Below are positions 17,908-27,906 of a stretch of DNA of 64,000 nt, in pieces. The notes beneath the pieces were generated by a model. It searched no databases. It was not told where the DNA came from and worked only from the letters and a program-made list of their open reading frames with translations. The stretch's first letter is position 1, and each line of letters starts with the position of its first letter. Origin of the DNA: CAVUPF01 sp963803755 (GTDB lineage: Bacteria > Actinomycetota > Thermoleophilia > Solirubrobacterales > 70-9); the NCBI GenBank assembly GCA_963803755.1, contig CAWDNP010000005.1:186001-250000 (forward strand), written 5' to 3'. Position numbers and translations under genes: made by a program.

Positions 17908-18003
17908 ATGCCGGTTCGGCAGGGAGACGCCCCCGCGCCGGCTCTCGCCTTGCCACGCCCCGAGTTGGCAGGGTTTCCCGCGAGGCGCTGCACGCGACGT
18001 TGA
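17908..18003 (+). CDS. Possible 31-residue peptide after the relaxase
   Basis: ATG 17908 has a good Shine-Dalgarno (GAAGGAG, 6 nt spacing) and runs 31 codons to TGA 18003, ending 1 bp before the convergent Ymh gene. The sequence is Pro/Ala/Arg-rich with no motif. The ribosome binding site is the only positive evidence. Confidence 0.25.
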   Translation: MPVRQGDAPAPALALPRPELAGFPARRCTRR

Positions 18004-18004
18004 T

Positions 18005-19021
18005 CTACCGCCGAGCTTCCACCGCTTCGACTACGAAGGCGATCATCGCTACTATCTGACGCGCTTCGGACGCTGGTACGACGATCCTTTGATGCGCGAG
18101 CGGGTTCCGAACGCCGGCGAAGATTCCCTGGGCGATCAACATCATCCCGCGCTGTCGGTTGCGACCGGTCTCCGTAGCGAAGTCGCCGACGATAATCACA
18201 GGATCCTTGGGATTGAACACCTTCCCGGCCAGCTTCTCGCCGTCGAGATCGACGCCGCTTGCCTCCTGCAGAACATCCCTCATGACCTTTACCGCCTCGA
18301 GTACTCCCTGCGCAAAATGGCCGTTGGCGAAAAGGATCGCGCAGGCTTCTCTAACCTTTGCCGGAAGGTCCTCTAGGCCAGTCTGAGGCAACCTGTAAGG
18401 CGCCGCCGCTTTGTTGCTCGTCGGTTCAATCTCCGGGAACTCCTGTCTCGTCGCCAGGGGAGCGGACGCCTCCTTTACCGTGAGGTAGTCCTTGATTGTT
18501 CTCACGTCGCGGTAGGGAAGGACGCACCGGCGGTTCAGGGTGACCGTCCACTTTCCGTTTTCGCCTCCGATCGAGCTGTAGATGCCCTCGGTGGTCAACA
18601 TCGCACGTAGCTTGATCAGGTCAACCGCCGAGACCTTCTCTCCACGTGAAGCCCACTCGCTCCTGAACTGATCGGCTTCGATCTTCACCTCCTCGGTCGC
18701 GCCGGGATTTGAGGGTCGAAAGCCAAGCTGTTCGTCGACGCACCGGCGCAGCGCTTCCATGAATCGCTTCACGTCCGTCTTGGCGCCTGCCGCGGCCAGC
18801 CCTGCGACGGTCAGAATCACTTCCGAGCCTTCCTGCGTACCGGTCGAATAGACGAGTAAACGCGGTGCGGCTTCGAGGATCTCATCAAGGTCCATGTAAT
18901 GATCCTGATCAAGCACCGCCTCCACATACTGTCGGGTCGGCCACCGCCCGCTGTGGTCGAAGGCTTCCCTTACTACCTCGAGGAGTGCCTCCTCGGGAGA
19001 TTTCTCATCTCGGTCGGCCAT
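18005..19021 (-). CDS. TIGR02391/Ymh (HEPN-like) family protein
   Basis: A 338-residue protein. The C-terminal 120 residues (about 215-335) are the Hypoth_Ymh domain: LPAKVREACAILFANGHFAQ, then VFNPKDPVIIV and RGMMLIAQGIFAGVRNPLAH. The ending RNPLAH is the R-x4-H signature of the HEPN superfamily, many members of which are RNases in defence systems. The N-terminal 200 residues (VREAFDHSGRWPTRQYVEAV) look like a winged-helix-like or adaptor region and are not assigned. It is convergent with the relaxase gene and divergent from the AIPR gene, and probably belongs to the element's defence cargo. RNase activity is inferred, not shown. Confidence 0.75.
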   Translation of the reverse strand: MADRDEKSPEEALLEVVREAFDHSGRWPTRQYVEAVLDQDHYMDLDEILEAAPRLLVYSTGTQEGSEVILTVAGLAAAGAKTDVKRFMEALRRCVDEQLGFRPSNPGATEEVKIEADQFRSEWASRGEKVSAVDLIKLRAMLTTEGIYSSIGGENGKWTVTLNRRCVLPYRDVRTIKDYLTVKEASAPLATRQEFPEIEPTSNKAAAPYRLPQTGLEDLPAKVREACAILFANGHFAQGVLEAVKVMRDVLQEASGVDLDGEKLAGKVFNPKDPVIIVGDFATETGRNRQRGMMLIAQGIFAGVRNPLAHQRIVVPASEARQIVAMIAFVVEAVEARR

Positions 19022-19342
19022 AGCGAACCGATATGAAAGCGGCTCGAGGCGTAAGCTGCTCGCAGATACCTTTCTAGGCTCCCGCCTGCGCGATTTGTGA
19101 GCGGCTCGGCAGCCAGCGGGAGACCGCCCTCGTTCGCTTGGGCCGGCGGCGCCCAGGCTTTCGCTCGGCCCTAGCGGTGCAGGAGCAGGCGGCTGGTCAG
19201 CCGTGGCGGTTGCGTCTCTCGCCGAGGGCGGACTCGCGGGCGTCCAGCTAGGTCGACCGGGCTCGGCTGAACTGCTGATGAGAGAGGCGCGGCCGCGCGG
19301 GGTCGAATAGGTTTAGGGGGTACAGCGGACTCGATCGAGCAA
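19022..19342. other. Divergent promoter region between Ymh and AIPR genes
   Basis: A 321-bp GC-rich spacer separating two divergently transcribed genes. It contains the 17-bp sequence AGGCTCCCGCCTGCGCG (19076-19092), found again at 28668-28684. No small gene or RNA is recognised, and open frames across it are arginine-rich shadows. Confidence 0.4.
19076..19092 (+). repeat. 17-bp direct repeat, left copy
   Basis: AGGCTCCCGCCTGCGCG, identical to 28668-28684 and in the same orientation, 9.6 kb apart. The two bracket most of the defence-type genes. It could be a recombination scar or chance in GC-rich DNA. Confidence 0.35.
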
Positions 19343-21104
19343 ATGGCGAATAAGGCAATCACCGCATTCCAGAGCCGCTCCGACTTGGAGGAGTACGGCG
19401 ACGATGCCTTGCTCCTGTTCGCGTTGCAGCTTAGGTGGGGAATTACGGACATTGAGGGCGTTGCGGCAGAGGCCCTGACGGATGCCGCGAACGACAAGAA
19501 GTGCGATCTCCTTTATGTGGATCGGGATGCCGGACGGATCGTCTTGGGGCAAGGCTACCTGAGTAAGAAACAGCGAGAGTCCGCGCCTGACCAGAAAGCA
19601 AGCGACCTAAATACCGCAGTTGCATGGGTGTTCAGCGGAGACTTGGCAGGGCTACCCGAGGTTCTCAAGTCGGCTGCGGCGGAGGTTAGAACGCAATCAC
19701 GCAGGATGAGATCAGAGAAGTTCACATCTGGTACTGCCATAACGCGCCGGAGTCGGCGAACGTGAAGCGCGAGATGGAGCAAGCGGCGCGCACGGCTGAC
19801 GGTCTCATAAATCGGTACTTCAAGGATGCCGAAATTGAGGTATCTGCGCTGGAGGTCGGCCTAGAGACTCTGGAGGCATGGTACGAGAGAACGGAGGCCG
19901 CGATTGCGGTCACCGGAGACGTTCGAGGTGACCGTGAGCGGTGGCTTCGAAGTTCACAACGGCGAGTGGAGCGCGTACACGACTTCGGTTCCTGGGACCT
20001 GGCTTCGCGAGCAATGGGAGACCCATAAGGGCGATCTCATGGCGCCCAACGTCCGTGACTACCTCGGGGTTGTGAGGTCGGAGCGCAATATCAACAACGG
20101 GATTAAGACGACTGCAGCGGATACGCCCGGCAGATTCTGGATCTACAACAATGGCATCACGGTGCTGGTTCATGACTTCGAAGTAGGTGATCCGGATGAG
20201 AGCGGAGACGTTTCCCTTCGGATTCGTGGACTGGGAATCGTGAATGGCGGCCAGACGACCGGCTCGCTGGCGACCATGGACGACACAGCAGCCCCGAACC
20301 TTGACCAGACCCGCGTGCTGACGCGTTTTGTGAAGTGCTCCGACCCCGACGTGTTGGCCGAGATCATCAAATTCAATAACACGCAGAACAAGATCGAGGC
20401 TGCTGATTTCCGAAGCAAGGACGCCGTTCAGGACAGGCTGCGCGACGAATTTGAGTCGGTGCCGGATGCGGACTATCGGGGCGCGCGCCGGGGAGGCGTG
20501 AAGGATGCGATCACGCGTTCGGCAAATCGGCTTGCTGATTCGGCGGTGGCAAAGGCGCTGGCTGCCTTTCAACTAGCCCCCAATCTCGCGTATAACGAAA
20601 CGAGGAAAATCTGGGAAGAGAACGACGTGTACTCCCGGTTCTTCTCGGAACGGCTTACCGCCCGGCACGTTGTCTTCTGCTTTTCCTTGCAGCGGGCGCT
20701 GGAGCAGGCAAAAAAGCGGGTCTCCGACATTGAGGAGGGCAAGCGCACCACGGGGCAGCAGCGGCAGATGGAGTTCTTCCGGCGGAGGGGTTCGATCAGC
20801 CTAATGGTAGCCGCGATCTCTGACAGCATCGAGAACGTTTCTTGATCGTCCTGTGGCCGATAGAACGGCGCTTCGGTTCAAACAGAACCTGTCGCCACAT
20901 GGCGCCGCGGACGCGTGGGCTCCAATCATTGATTCGGCTCTCCCGTTTTCCCATCTGCTGTTGGAGGCCACCGATCTCGGTTTGAAGAACGCGAAAAACG
21001 TCAATGATGCGATTGAGAACTTCCGGTCAATCCTTGAGGCCACGGTGGACTCGAATCGCGAGAAGTACGCCGCGTTCGCTGGAATGGTCGAGGCGGCGGA
21101 GTAG
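19343..21104 (+). CDS. AIPR-family abortive infection protein (three frameshifts)
   Basis: Joined across frames this is about 585 residues, the usual size for AIPR (PF10592) phage-resistance proteins. Recognisable parts: the N-terminal DKKCDLLYVDRDAGRIVLGQ nuclease-like region, DEIREVHIWYCHNAPES, GTWLREQWETHKGDLMAPNVR, the hallmark FWIYNNGITVLVHDF, IVNGGQTTGSL, and IIKFNNTQNKIEAADFRS. Frames change near 19691, 19918 and 20837; the last piece is LRFKQNLSPHGAADAW to the stop at 21104. AIPR proteins are linked to abortive infection in actinobacteria and lactococci. It reads divergently from the HEPN-like Ymh gene. The DNA looks less GC-rich than its neighbours, in keeping with transfer. Confidence 0.85.
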
Positions 21105-21386
21105 GCCCGGTCGGCCGCGGTGGCGGCCTGGTTATGAGCGCACCGCGAGGAGACAGGCCGAAGGCCCACTTCTCCCTTGTGCCTGCAACGAAACTCTGCC
21201 CTAGGCCTTGCTCAGCAAAGGGTACGGTCGACGAGGCGAGCGTCCCGTCATATGCTTTCGCGTGGTTGTTCCTTCAAGCACCATAGCGATACAACCGGAG
21301 ACTCCGTAGCGGACAGAGATTTCATCGTGCAGCGCCGGCCATCCGCCACGGCTCAAACCAATTGGTGGGCCGACCAGCCTTAATGC

Positions 21387-22656
21387 ATGCCCTGTATGGT
21401 GCCGGGCCGGGGCAAAATGGCCTGTATGAACCAGCCGCCCGCGCAGCCAGACTCGGAGCTAGACATTGATTGGGCTTGGCTGCGCCAGCGGATGCTCGGC
21501 TGCCCTTGGTCACCTGAGGCCCGCGACGCAGGGCTTTGGGCAATCGACTCCCTCCAAAGAGAACTGGGACCAGCCTGGCCGACGGCCTGGCGAGAGCCGG
21601 GCAGCGCCCCGCCGGAGCTGGCGCTGTGCTGGTGCACGCTTTCGGCTTATGCCTTCACCCTCGACCTGGCTCTGGGGTTTTCGTTGCTCCACGACCTGCC
21701 GGGCATGCGTCCGATGCGAAACACTGTGAAGGGCACTGCGCGGGCCGATGCCCTCGCCTCTCCTCGGCTCCAGTTGCGGTTGGCCTGCCTGGCATTGTCG
21801 GAGGGCCTCGGCGTGGAGCTTGAGCCACAGCTTCCAGGAGCCGAGAACGCCTGCCGATCTGCTGATCTCCTGTGGTCAAACGTGTCTCGGGATCGAGGCA
21901 TTCGCAGTGCTGCGCGACGAGAAGACACTCGAAGCGAATAGGTGGCTGGATGGCATCTCCATCGAGCTACATCTGATTGCCGATCGGCACCGAGTCGACT
22001 TCCGGGGAGCGGTGGACGAACCACTTGACGATCAAGACACGGTCGCCCTGTTGAAAGAGCTTGATCGTCGTGCGGCGGTCGTTAACCGTGGCTTTGAGCT
22101 GCCCGAGCTACGTGTAGGCGGTGTCTCGGTACTCGTTGTTCCCGCCGCCGGCCGAGGCGGAGAGAGGCACTTCCGACTGCCGGTTGTCGCATTCGATCGA
22201 CGCCTGGAACGTAAGCTGCGCACGAAGGCGAAGCAGACCCGCCGATCGGGTGCCGATTGGTTGCTGGTCGACTCGCTCGATCATCTATGGCATTTGACCC
22301 GCTGGGGTCGCCAGCCGCTAGCCGACAAGGCGAGAGCCTTAACCGGCCTCCTCCGCGAGGTGCTGCGCTCCGAGGAGCACCTCCTCGGAGTCGTAATTAC
22401 CGACGGCGCGGTCCTAATGCGTCCCGAAGTGCAAGAGGAGACAGTCGAACTTGACGAGGAAGTCGTGGCTCGCTGCCGCCGTATCGACAAATGGCGGGTG
22501 CGCGAGAGCCTGGTGGTGCCGTTGCAGGGTCTCGGTCTCGAAGCTGCGAATGCTTGGGGAAAACTCCTCGACGGTGAGAGCGACCAGCTTGCTCGAGCAC
22601 TCGAGCAAGCTGGTCTGGATGCGCCTTCGGAGTTGGCGCTAGACGCGGCCAGTTGA
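21387..22656 (+). CDS. Protein of unknown function (one frameshift)
   Basis: Joined near 21840-21850 this gives about 410-420 residues. Starts at 21387, 21417 or 21426 are all possible and none has a strong ribosome binding site. The N-terminal half is helical (IDWAWLRQRMLGCPWSPEA). After the frame change the protein reads PADLLISCGQTCLGIEAFAV, then LEANRWLDGISIELHLIADR, and later ADWLLVDSLDHLWHLTRWGR. D...IEAFAV is weakly like a PD-(D/E)XK core but the lysine is missing, so no fold is claimed. It is convergent with the PLD-like gene (62 bp apart) inside the defence-rich block. Confidence 0.5.
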
Positions 22657-22718
22657 ACTGGGAGCACGAATGGGCCCTTGGTGACGAGCCTGCCGGAGCT
22701 CATAACTCACCCGCTGGT

Positions 22719-24332
22719 CTAAGACCACCATTCTTCGAAGCGCTGGCGCCAGATTGCGGTGTCGGCGAAGGAGAGCTCGGCAATCGTCGTCGTTCGCCGC
22801 GTCTTGGGGTTGATCAGGGAGGCCGCCGACGAGCCGACCATAAGACCGGTCTCTCCGACGATCCAGATCCGGTCGTGCAACGCGCCGCCACCAGCGTTGA
22901 GCTCCCGGGCTTCCAGGCGTGCCAGGCGCTTGACCATCGTCTTGACCGGCCGCCGCAGGCGGGTGGTCAGAACCCGGATCGGGCGATCGAGCGAGACGAG
23001 GAATGCTTCGAGCGCGGTTTGATCTGCTTCGAAGAGGTGAGGGTCGAGTATCAGTAGCTCGCCGCTCCGCGCCGAGAACCGATGGCGCAGGTAGGTACCC
23101 AGTTCACCGCTGTCGGAGATCCGGCGCTCGGCGGCGGCGTGGCGCGCGGCGGCGTTGATCCGCTCCGAATCGAGGACGGCGCGGTCGTGCTCCGCTGGCC
23201 CGGGTGGAGGGTCGGGATCGCCGATCGTCGAGCGCCAGGCAGGACCTGGCCCTCCCTGAATGCTCATCTCCATCGTGATCTGCTCAAAACGGTTCCCCAG
23301 CGGCAAGACGTCGAGCAGGCCGCCATCGGCGGCCAGCAGCATCGCCCCGAAGTCGACCCGCCGTGCGCCCCGTGGGATTGCGACCTGCAGCAGTCGCTCG
23401 GTGGGACCCTGGTGGCGGGGCTCGATGCGCTCGGCCGGCCAGTCGTGCGTGGGCAGGTCGGAGATTCGAATCTGCCGTGCTGCGGAGACGATTTCCTGAC
23501 TCTCCTCGGCCCGAAATACGAGCGAGCAGGAGAGCGAATCGATCCGCTCGGCATCCCAGCCGATCGAGAACTTCAACTCCTGGTGCTCGTAGTCGGGGTG
23601 TACGTCGGCCAGCCAGGCCCTGGTGTCGGCGCGGCCAACGAGGAACGATCGCGGTGGCTCGATTTTGGGATCCGGGCACCAGTCGATCCCGAGCAGCTCC
23701 TTGGGCCAGTTGAAGAGTGTGCGCTCCTTCCAGATCCGCCCCAGCTCGGGCCCCGGCTCAAGGTCAGAAGGAATGTCCAGCTGCCAGGTCGCCTCAATGG
23801 CTGGCAGGTCTTGGCTTGGCAGCTCTGCCGAGATCGCCCGCAGCGGCCGTCGCACCCCGTGCGAGACACAGTGCTGGTCGGTCAGGCCAGTGCTGCCGAG
23901 GAAGACCAGGGGCGACCAATCGTGTGCCGCTAGGCGACACTCGCCGAAATCGGTCGGCACCGAGCCAGAGATAATCGCCCTGAGGAGCGCCTCCCAGCCC
24001 TGCGGCTCGACCACAGCGCGATGCGCGCACAAGCCCGCCACCGGGTCACGGTGGAACTCAGCGCCGAAGTCGAATCCCGCGGGGGGCTGGCGTGGACCGC
24101 GGCTGGGAGGCTGAGCCTGTTTCCACTCGCGCCAACTGACCCGCGCGGCCGCGTCGGGCAGGCTGAGGAGCGAGCCGCAGACAACATTCCAGCAACCATC
24201 CGTCCGCACGGCGAGCAGCGAGAGCACCGCCGCCTCCCCGGGTCCGGGCCGCAGCGACTCGAAGCGGTCGATCTCGGTGCCGTCGCTTCGGCCACCCGCC
24301 TCGCTGGCCTCAGGGCCGAGCGAGGGCGTCAA
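22719..24332 (-). CDS. Phospholipase-D-like domain protein (VPA1262-like layout)
   Basis: A 537-residue protein. The C-terminal 120 residues carry one PLD-type half-site: ELLILDPHLF, RPIRVLTTRLRR, then LHDRIWIVGETGLMVGSSAA. The H-x-R...GSS pattern corresponds to the HxK...GS(N/S) site of PLD-fold nucleases, here with Arg in place of Lys. The first 400 residues match nothing firmly recognised; the overall order recalls VPA1262-type proteins found in defence islands. With a single half-site a dimer would be needed for catalysis, as in PLD-family nucleases such as Nuc. Nuclease activity is inference; phospholipid cleavage is less likely. Confidence 0.55.
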   Translation of the reverse strand: MTPSLGPEASEAGGRSDGTEIDRFESLRPGPGEAAVLSLLAVRTDGCWNVVCGSLLSLPDAAARVSWREWKQAQPPSRGPRQPPAGFDFGAEFHRDPVAGLCAHRAVVEPQGWEALLRAIISGSVPTDFGECRLAAHDWSPLVFLGSTGLTDQHCVSHGVRRPLRAISAELPSQDLPAIEATWQLDIPSDLEPGPELGRIWKERTLFNWPKELLGIDWCPDPKIEPPRSFLVGRADTRAWLADVHPDYEHQELKFSIGWDAERIDSLSCSLVFRAEESQEIVSAARQIRISDLPTHDWPAERIEPRHQGPTERLLQVAIPRGARRVDFGAMLLAADGGLLDVLPLGNRFEQITMEMSIQGGPGPAWRSTIGDPDPPPGPAEHDRAVLDSERINAAARHAAAERRISDSGELGTYLRHRFSARSGELLILDPHLFEADQTALEAFLVSLDRPIRVLTTRLRRPVKTMVKRLARLEARELNAGGGALHDRIWIVGETGLMVGSSAASLINPKTRRTTTIAELSFADTAIWRQRFEEWWS

Positions 24333-24535
24333 CGCTGCCGGCCTCGCCGAGCCCGATCCCTCGCTCGCCTGCGACCGCGGCGCTGGCGCCGACGATCAAG
24401 GTCCTCAGCCGTGAAGCGGCGCTGCGACATCGCCCTGATGATCTGACTTCGGACCAATGCTCCGGAGGATAGGTTATGTCAATGTCGCTACAAGGGTTGT
24501 GGTCAGCGTGAGCCTGGGGCAAAAGAGCCTACTAC

Positions 24536-26047
24536 CTAATAGACTGCTGTTCGAGTGAGTCCGACACGCTTCGCAAACGGCGAGTCGAACACGCCGCTTG
24601 AGTTTAGCTCCGAGTAAATCACCAGCCATCTGTTTAGCTCCGGATACATTTGCTCAAGCTCGACTCCGCCACCGCTGAGGGTATTGTATTGACCCCAGTG
24701 GGGTCTGCCACCGAGGCCATACAGTGCCTCCTCGTAGGCTGCCAATAGCTCGACGCCGCCTGGGGTGTGCGCAAGCTGAATCAGCTCGACCATCATCGTG
24801 TCACGACCGCTCATCATCGACAGGAACGCGTTTGACCGACGCACGAAGCGAAGCGCAATCGGACATGATGAGTACACGTTGCCCAACCGGCGATGACGGG
24901 CCGCCACGTGCAGCACAGTTTCAACCGCCTCGATGTGGCCGCCAGCGTAGTCGATTGCAACGCCAATCTCCATCGAGTAGGCAGGGATCCGATTTAGACG
25001 GCCGATGCTAAGAACGCGGTACCACTTGTCTACGTAATGTGAGTCGCACAATGCCTGCAGGGCATGATCGAGCACCCATGGGGTCATTTCCGGCTGGAGC
25101 TTGACCAGTGCTGCAGTCGTCGCCCACGTCGCCAACGCCGACGTGCCAAGAAGCGCGGGAATGATCGGTCTGTGTCTCTCTGCCCAGCTCACACCCGGGC
25201 CGGTGGCACGGTTGCGCGATGTGATCAGGCATAGATGGTCGCCACGACGCCGGTGTGGGTTCACATAAATCTCGACGTGGTCGTTTTCGCGTAGTAGCCG
25301 GCCTTCCGCCAGCAGTCGTGAGACCGCGCTCCACCCAGCAGTATGGCGCCGCTCATTGAGGTAATAGAATGGCTGTACTACTAGTGTGACTGCGTATACT
25401 ATGCCTAGGCACCCCAGTCCGACCTTTGCCGCCTGGAACCATTCGTCATTCTGCTGGAGTACCCAGTTCGGGTGGACCGCTCGGAACTTAGCGGGATCGG
25501 TGATGTTGTCGCGGGTTGCCTCAATGCGGTAAATTCTCCCGCCACTGGCCACCAGATCGATAGATCTAACTTGGTCGCAAAGAGGCCCATAAGCAAGTCC
25601 CGACCCGTGCGTAGACGTGGCTAGAACACCGGCCAAGGTCTGCTGCCCTGCGCCACCCATCCCTTCAAGCGCTAGGCCGCTTCTCTGAGAACGTTTCCCT
25701 AAAGTAGCCAAGCGGACCCCCGCCTCCGACCGGACAAGTCGACTGATGTCGACCTCGGCGCGTGCGCAATCGACTGGGAGCGCACGGTCGAGCGCATGTG
25801 TTTCGACCAGGTAGCCAGGCGTGAGGGCGATATCCGACCATGAATGCCCCGAACCGACCGCTCGGACGGTCACCCCGGCGTTCTCCGCTTCAGCGACAAT
25901 GCGCCCAACATGATCGACCGCTTTTGGGCGGTACGTTCGGAGTGGCGTGATGCGCTGTGTGCCGTGCTGGTTGGTCCAAGTGCGGCGGAGCTTTGGCGGC
26001 GGAGCGTCACGCGGAGTCTCCGGCTCTGGCATGCTTCGCAGCCTCAC
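24536..26047 (-). CDS. FAD-linked oxidase, D-arabinono-1,4-lactone oxidase type
   Basis: A 503-residue protein from GTG 26047 (or ATG 26032). The N-terminal PCMH-type FAD domain has VRAVGSGHSWSDIALTPG at about residues 61-78, and AGQQTLAGVLATSTHGSG at about 132-149. The C-terminal ALO-type domain runs to PHWGQYN near residue 450, the conserved HWG(K) element of aldonolactone oxidases. Enzymes of this group oxidise sugar lactones or alditols with O2 or an acceptor. It is monocistronic in a stretch that looks poorer in GC than its surroundings, suggesting separate acquisition. The substrate is not predictable. Confidence 0.8.
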   Translation of the reverse strand: MRLRSMPEPETPRDAPPPKLRRTWTNQHGTQRITPLRTYRPKAVDHVGRIVAEAENAGVTVRAVGSGHSWSDIALTPGYLVETHALDRALPVDCARAEVDISRLVRSEAGVRLATLGKRSQRSGLALEGMGGAGQQTLAGVLATSTHGSGLAYGPLCDQVRSIDLVASGGRIYRIEATRDNITDPAKFRAVHPNWVLQQNDEWFQAAKVGLGCLGIVYAVTLVVQPFYYLNERRHTAGWSAVSRLLAEGRLLRENDHVEIYVNPHRRRGDHLCLITSRNRATGPGVSWAERHRPIIPALLGTSALATWATTAALVKLQPEMTPWVLDHALQALCDSHYVDKWYRVLSIGRLNRIPAYSMEIGVAIDYAGGHIEAVETVLHVAARHRRLGNVYSSCPIALRFVRRSNAFLSMMSGRDTMMVELIQLAHTPGGVELLAAYEEALYGLGGRPHWGQYNTLSGGGVELEQMYPELNRWLVIYSELNSSGVFDSPFAKRVGLTRTAVY

Positions 26048-26213
26048 GCTAGACCGTTATGGCTTCATGCAGGGTGAGGGCCGTAAGGGAGACTTCAGTC
26101 AGACCCACTCGTCGCATGAGAGGTGCATGTTTCCACCTGGTTGAGGACGTGTGCTTGTGATGTGTTTGCTTCATCGTCCTGCTCGATGCTACGTAGCTCT
26201 GTAAGGCGCGGTC

Positions 26214-27293
26214 CTAAGCGGAATCGTTGTCGGGAGACGTCAGCGGCTGCTGTCCAGGCTCACCGCCGCGCTTCTCCATGTTTATGGTGTCAAAGCTCTG
26301 TGGGTACTGGTCTCTGACCGCTGCTCGAGCCACGTCAAGGGCCTGCCCGGCAACCTTGAGAACGGCCGGATCGCCCGCCTTATGTCGTGACAACCACTCT
26401 TGGCGTGGGCTAGGAACATAAACGCGGGCTGCGGACCTCCACGTCCCGACCTCACGGAATCTCGCGACCAAGAACTCCTCGATGACCACGGCTGAGAACA
26501 ACAGTTCGGTCCATAGTTGGACCACAGCAGCTCGACGCTGTTCGTCGTCCACCGCTCCACGGGGCCGATGCACAGGCTGAAGCGGCCGCTGGAGATCCTC
26601 CAGCGCATCGATCAGAACTCCGACCGGTGCGATGTCTCGCGAGATCGCCGGTGATGAGAGGACGAGCGCCGACCAATGAGCGAGGGCTTCGCGCGCGTCC
26701 AGCTTGAGATTATAGATCAGGCGATAGGCAGCCGTCGCCCACTGCTCGCATTGCAGAAGCGAGTCCAGTCGATCGCGGTCGACGCCTCTTGCCAGATCGG
26801 TGATGGCGAAGCCCCCGCGGTGGAGCGCCCAGGTAATTTCTCGTCGAGCCTGGGCACCGCTACGAGGTGGGGGGTCCACGGGAAACTGACCATTGACAGC
26901 CATCACAAGCATGTCGCGCCACTCGTTCATGCTCTGGATTAGGGTCTTGTACCCGATGTTTCGGACGCGTCGGTACCTCTCAAGATCGAGGTCCGCGTTC
27001 CAAGTACGGACTACCACAGCAGCGAGTGCCGCGAAGTAAAGCGCTATTGCGCCGGATGCAAAAACAGGATGGTAGTACCAGTAGTCGTTCAGTAGACGGT
27101 GGCGCGACCAGTCGCTTGCAGCAAGACAGAAAGTGAGCAGGGCAATAAAGCCAACGCCTAGTGGCCTGAGTCGCAGCAGATGAAACGCCCTTTTTGGGTA
27201 GGCGAGCCAATTACGATCGCGGTCTGACCGCTGCGGGGGCGGAGGCCAAACGTTCTCGTCCGTTTCGGGGGTCACTATGCGGGCTCTTTGCAT
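26214..27293 (-). CDS. Two-helix membrane protein of unknown function
   Basis: A 359-residue protein with two predicted membrane helices (about residues 43-60, LRPLGVGFIALLTFCLAA, and 76-96, VFASGAIALYFAALAAVVV). They are joined by a short loop and followed by a 250-residue, mostly helical cytoplasmic domain rich in Arg, Trp and Leu. No family is recognised. It lies upstream of and on the same strand as the FAD oxidase gene, but a 166-bp gap makes an operon uncertain. It resembles the membrane-anchored helical proteins common in accessory islands, with no clear function. Confidence 0.6.
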   Translation of the reverse strand: MQRARIVTPETDENVWPPPPQRSDRDRNWLAYPKRAFHLLRLRPLGVGFIALLTFCLAASDWSRHRLLNDYWYYHPVFASGAIALYFAALAAVVVRTWNADLDLERYRRVRNIGYKTLIQSMNEWRDMLVMAVNGQFPVDPPPRSGAQARREITWALHRGGFAITDLARGVDRDRLDSLLQCEQWATAAYRLIYNLKLDAREALAHWSALVLSSPAISRDIAPVGVLIDALEDLQRPLQPVHRPRGAVDDEQRRAAVVQLWTELLFSAVVIEEFLVARFREVGTWRSAARVYVPSPRQEWLSRHKAGDPAVLKVAGQALDVARAAVRDQYPQSFDTINMEKRGGEPGQQPLTSPDNDSA

Positions 27294-27906
27294 CGGCGAA
27301 GCCTGCGGAGAAGCTTAGAGTTTGCTGTGAACGCTGCGGCGCCTAGTAGACGACGAACCGGAGCCAGCCAGCAGCCCTTTCTTCATGGGCTTGACCTTGT
27401 TCTTGACGGGACGCCGCAGGTTTCCGCTCCCGTGCGCGCCGGGATCTTCACGAGACACTCACTCCTCCGCCGCAACAACCGTTCCGTGGCTCCGATCGAT
27501 CTCGCTTGGCAATGCCACATCCCCTGGTGGGCACATGAACCAACTTTAGCCCTCCGACGCGCGCACTCTACCGCACCAGGCAATCCGATGACAGGAATCG
27601 AGCCGATGATCGCGCAGCGGCCGGCCGGGCGTGGTCGCAGCGCTGGCCGAGGCGTGGCGGGTGCGGTCTGGGCTTTCGGAAGGGAGTGATCTACCCCCGC
27701 TTTTTCGGAGTTGCGGCTCTGGAGTCAGGCGGCCGGCACTATCGCTCCGGACCAAAGCGGAAGCTCTGCACTGACTTCTGGCGACCCCCAACACAACGAT
27801 CAGACCACAATCAGAGGGACACGATGTCTGCGTCGAGCCCGACGCGGGTTTCGCCAGTCGAACTGCTCGTCAGGCTGAAGCGGGTGGCGGGGTTGGCCGA
27901 TAGAAT
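27294..27906. other. Intergenic stretch without a supported gene
   Basis: About 610 bp. A plus-strand frame of 133 codons begins inside the 5' end of the membrane-protein gene, lacks a ribosome binding site and has shadow-like composition. A 31-codon frame (ATG 27824 to 27916) follows an AGAGGG and could be a leader peptide for the antitoxin-like gene, because its stop overlaps that gene's start region. Otherwise only promoter-sized spacers are seen. Confidence 0.4.

Noticed and set aside
18000..18376. Plus-strand reading with protein-like runs (HRFDYEGDHRYYLTRFGRWY)
   Set aside because: Antisense to the conserved Ymh domain; no start or ribosome binding site, so treated as a lucky shadow.
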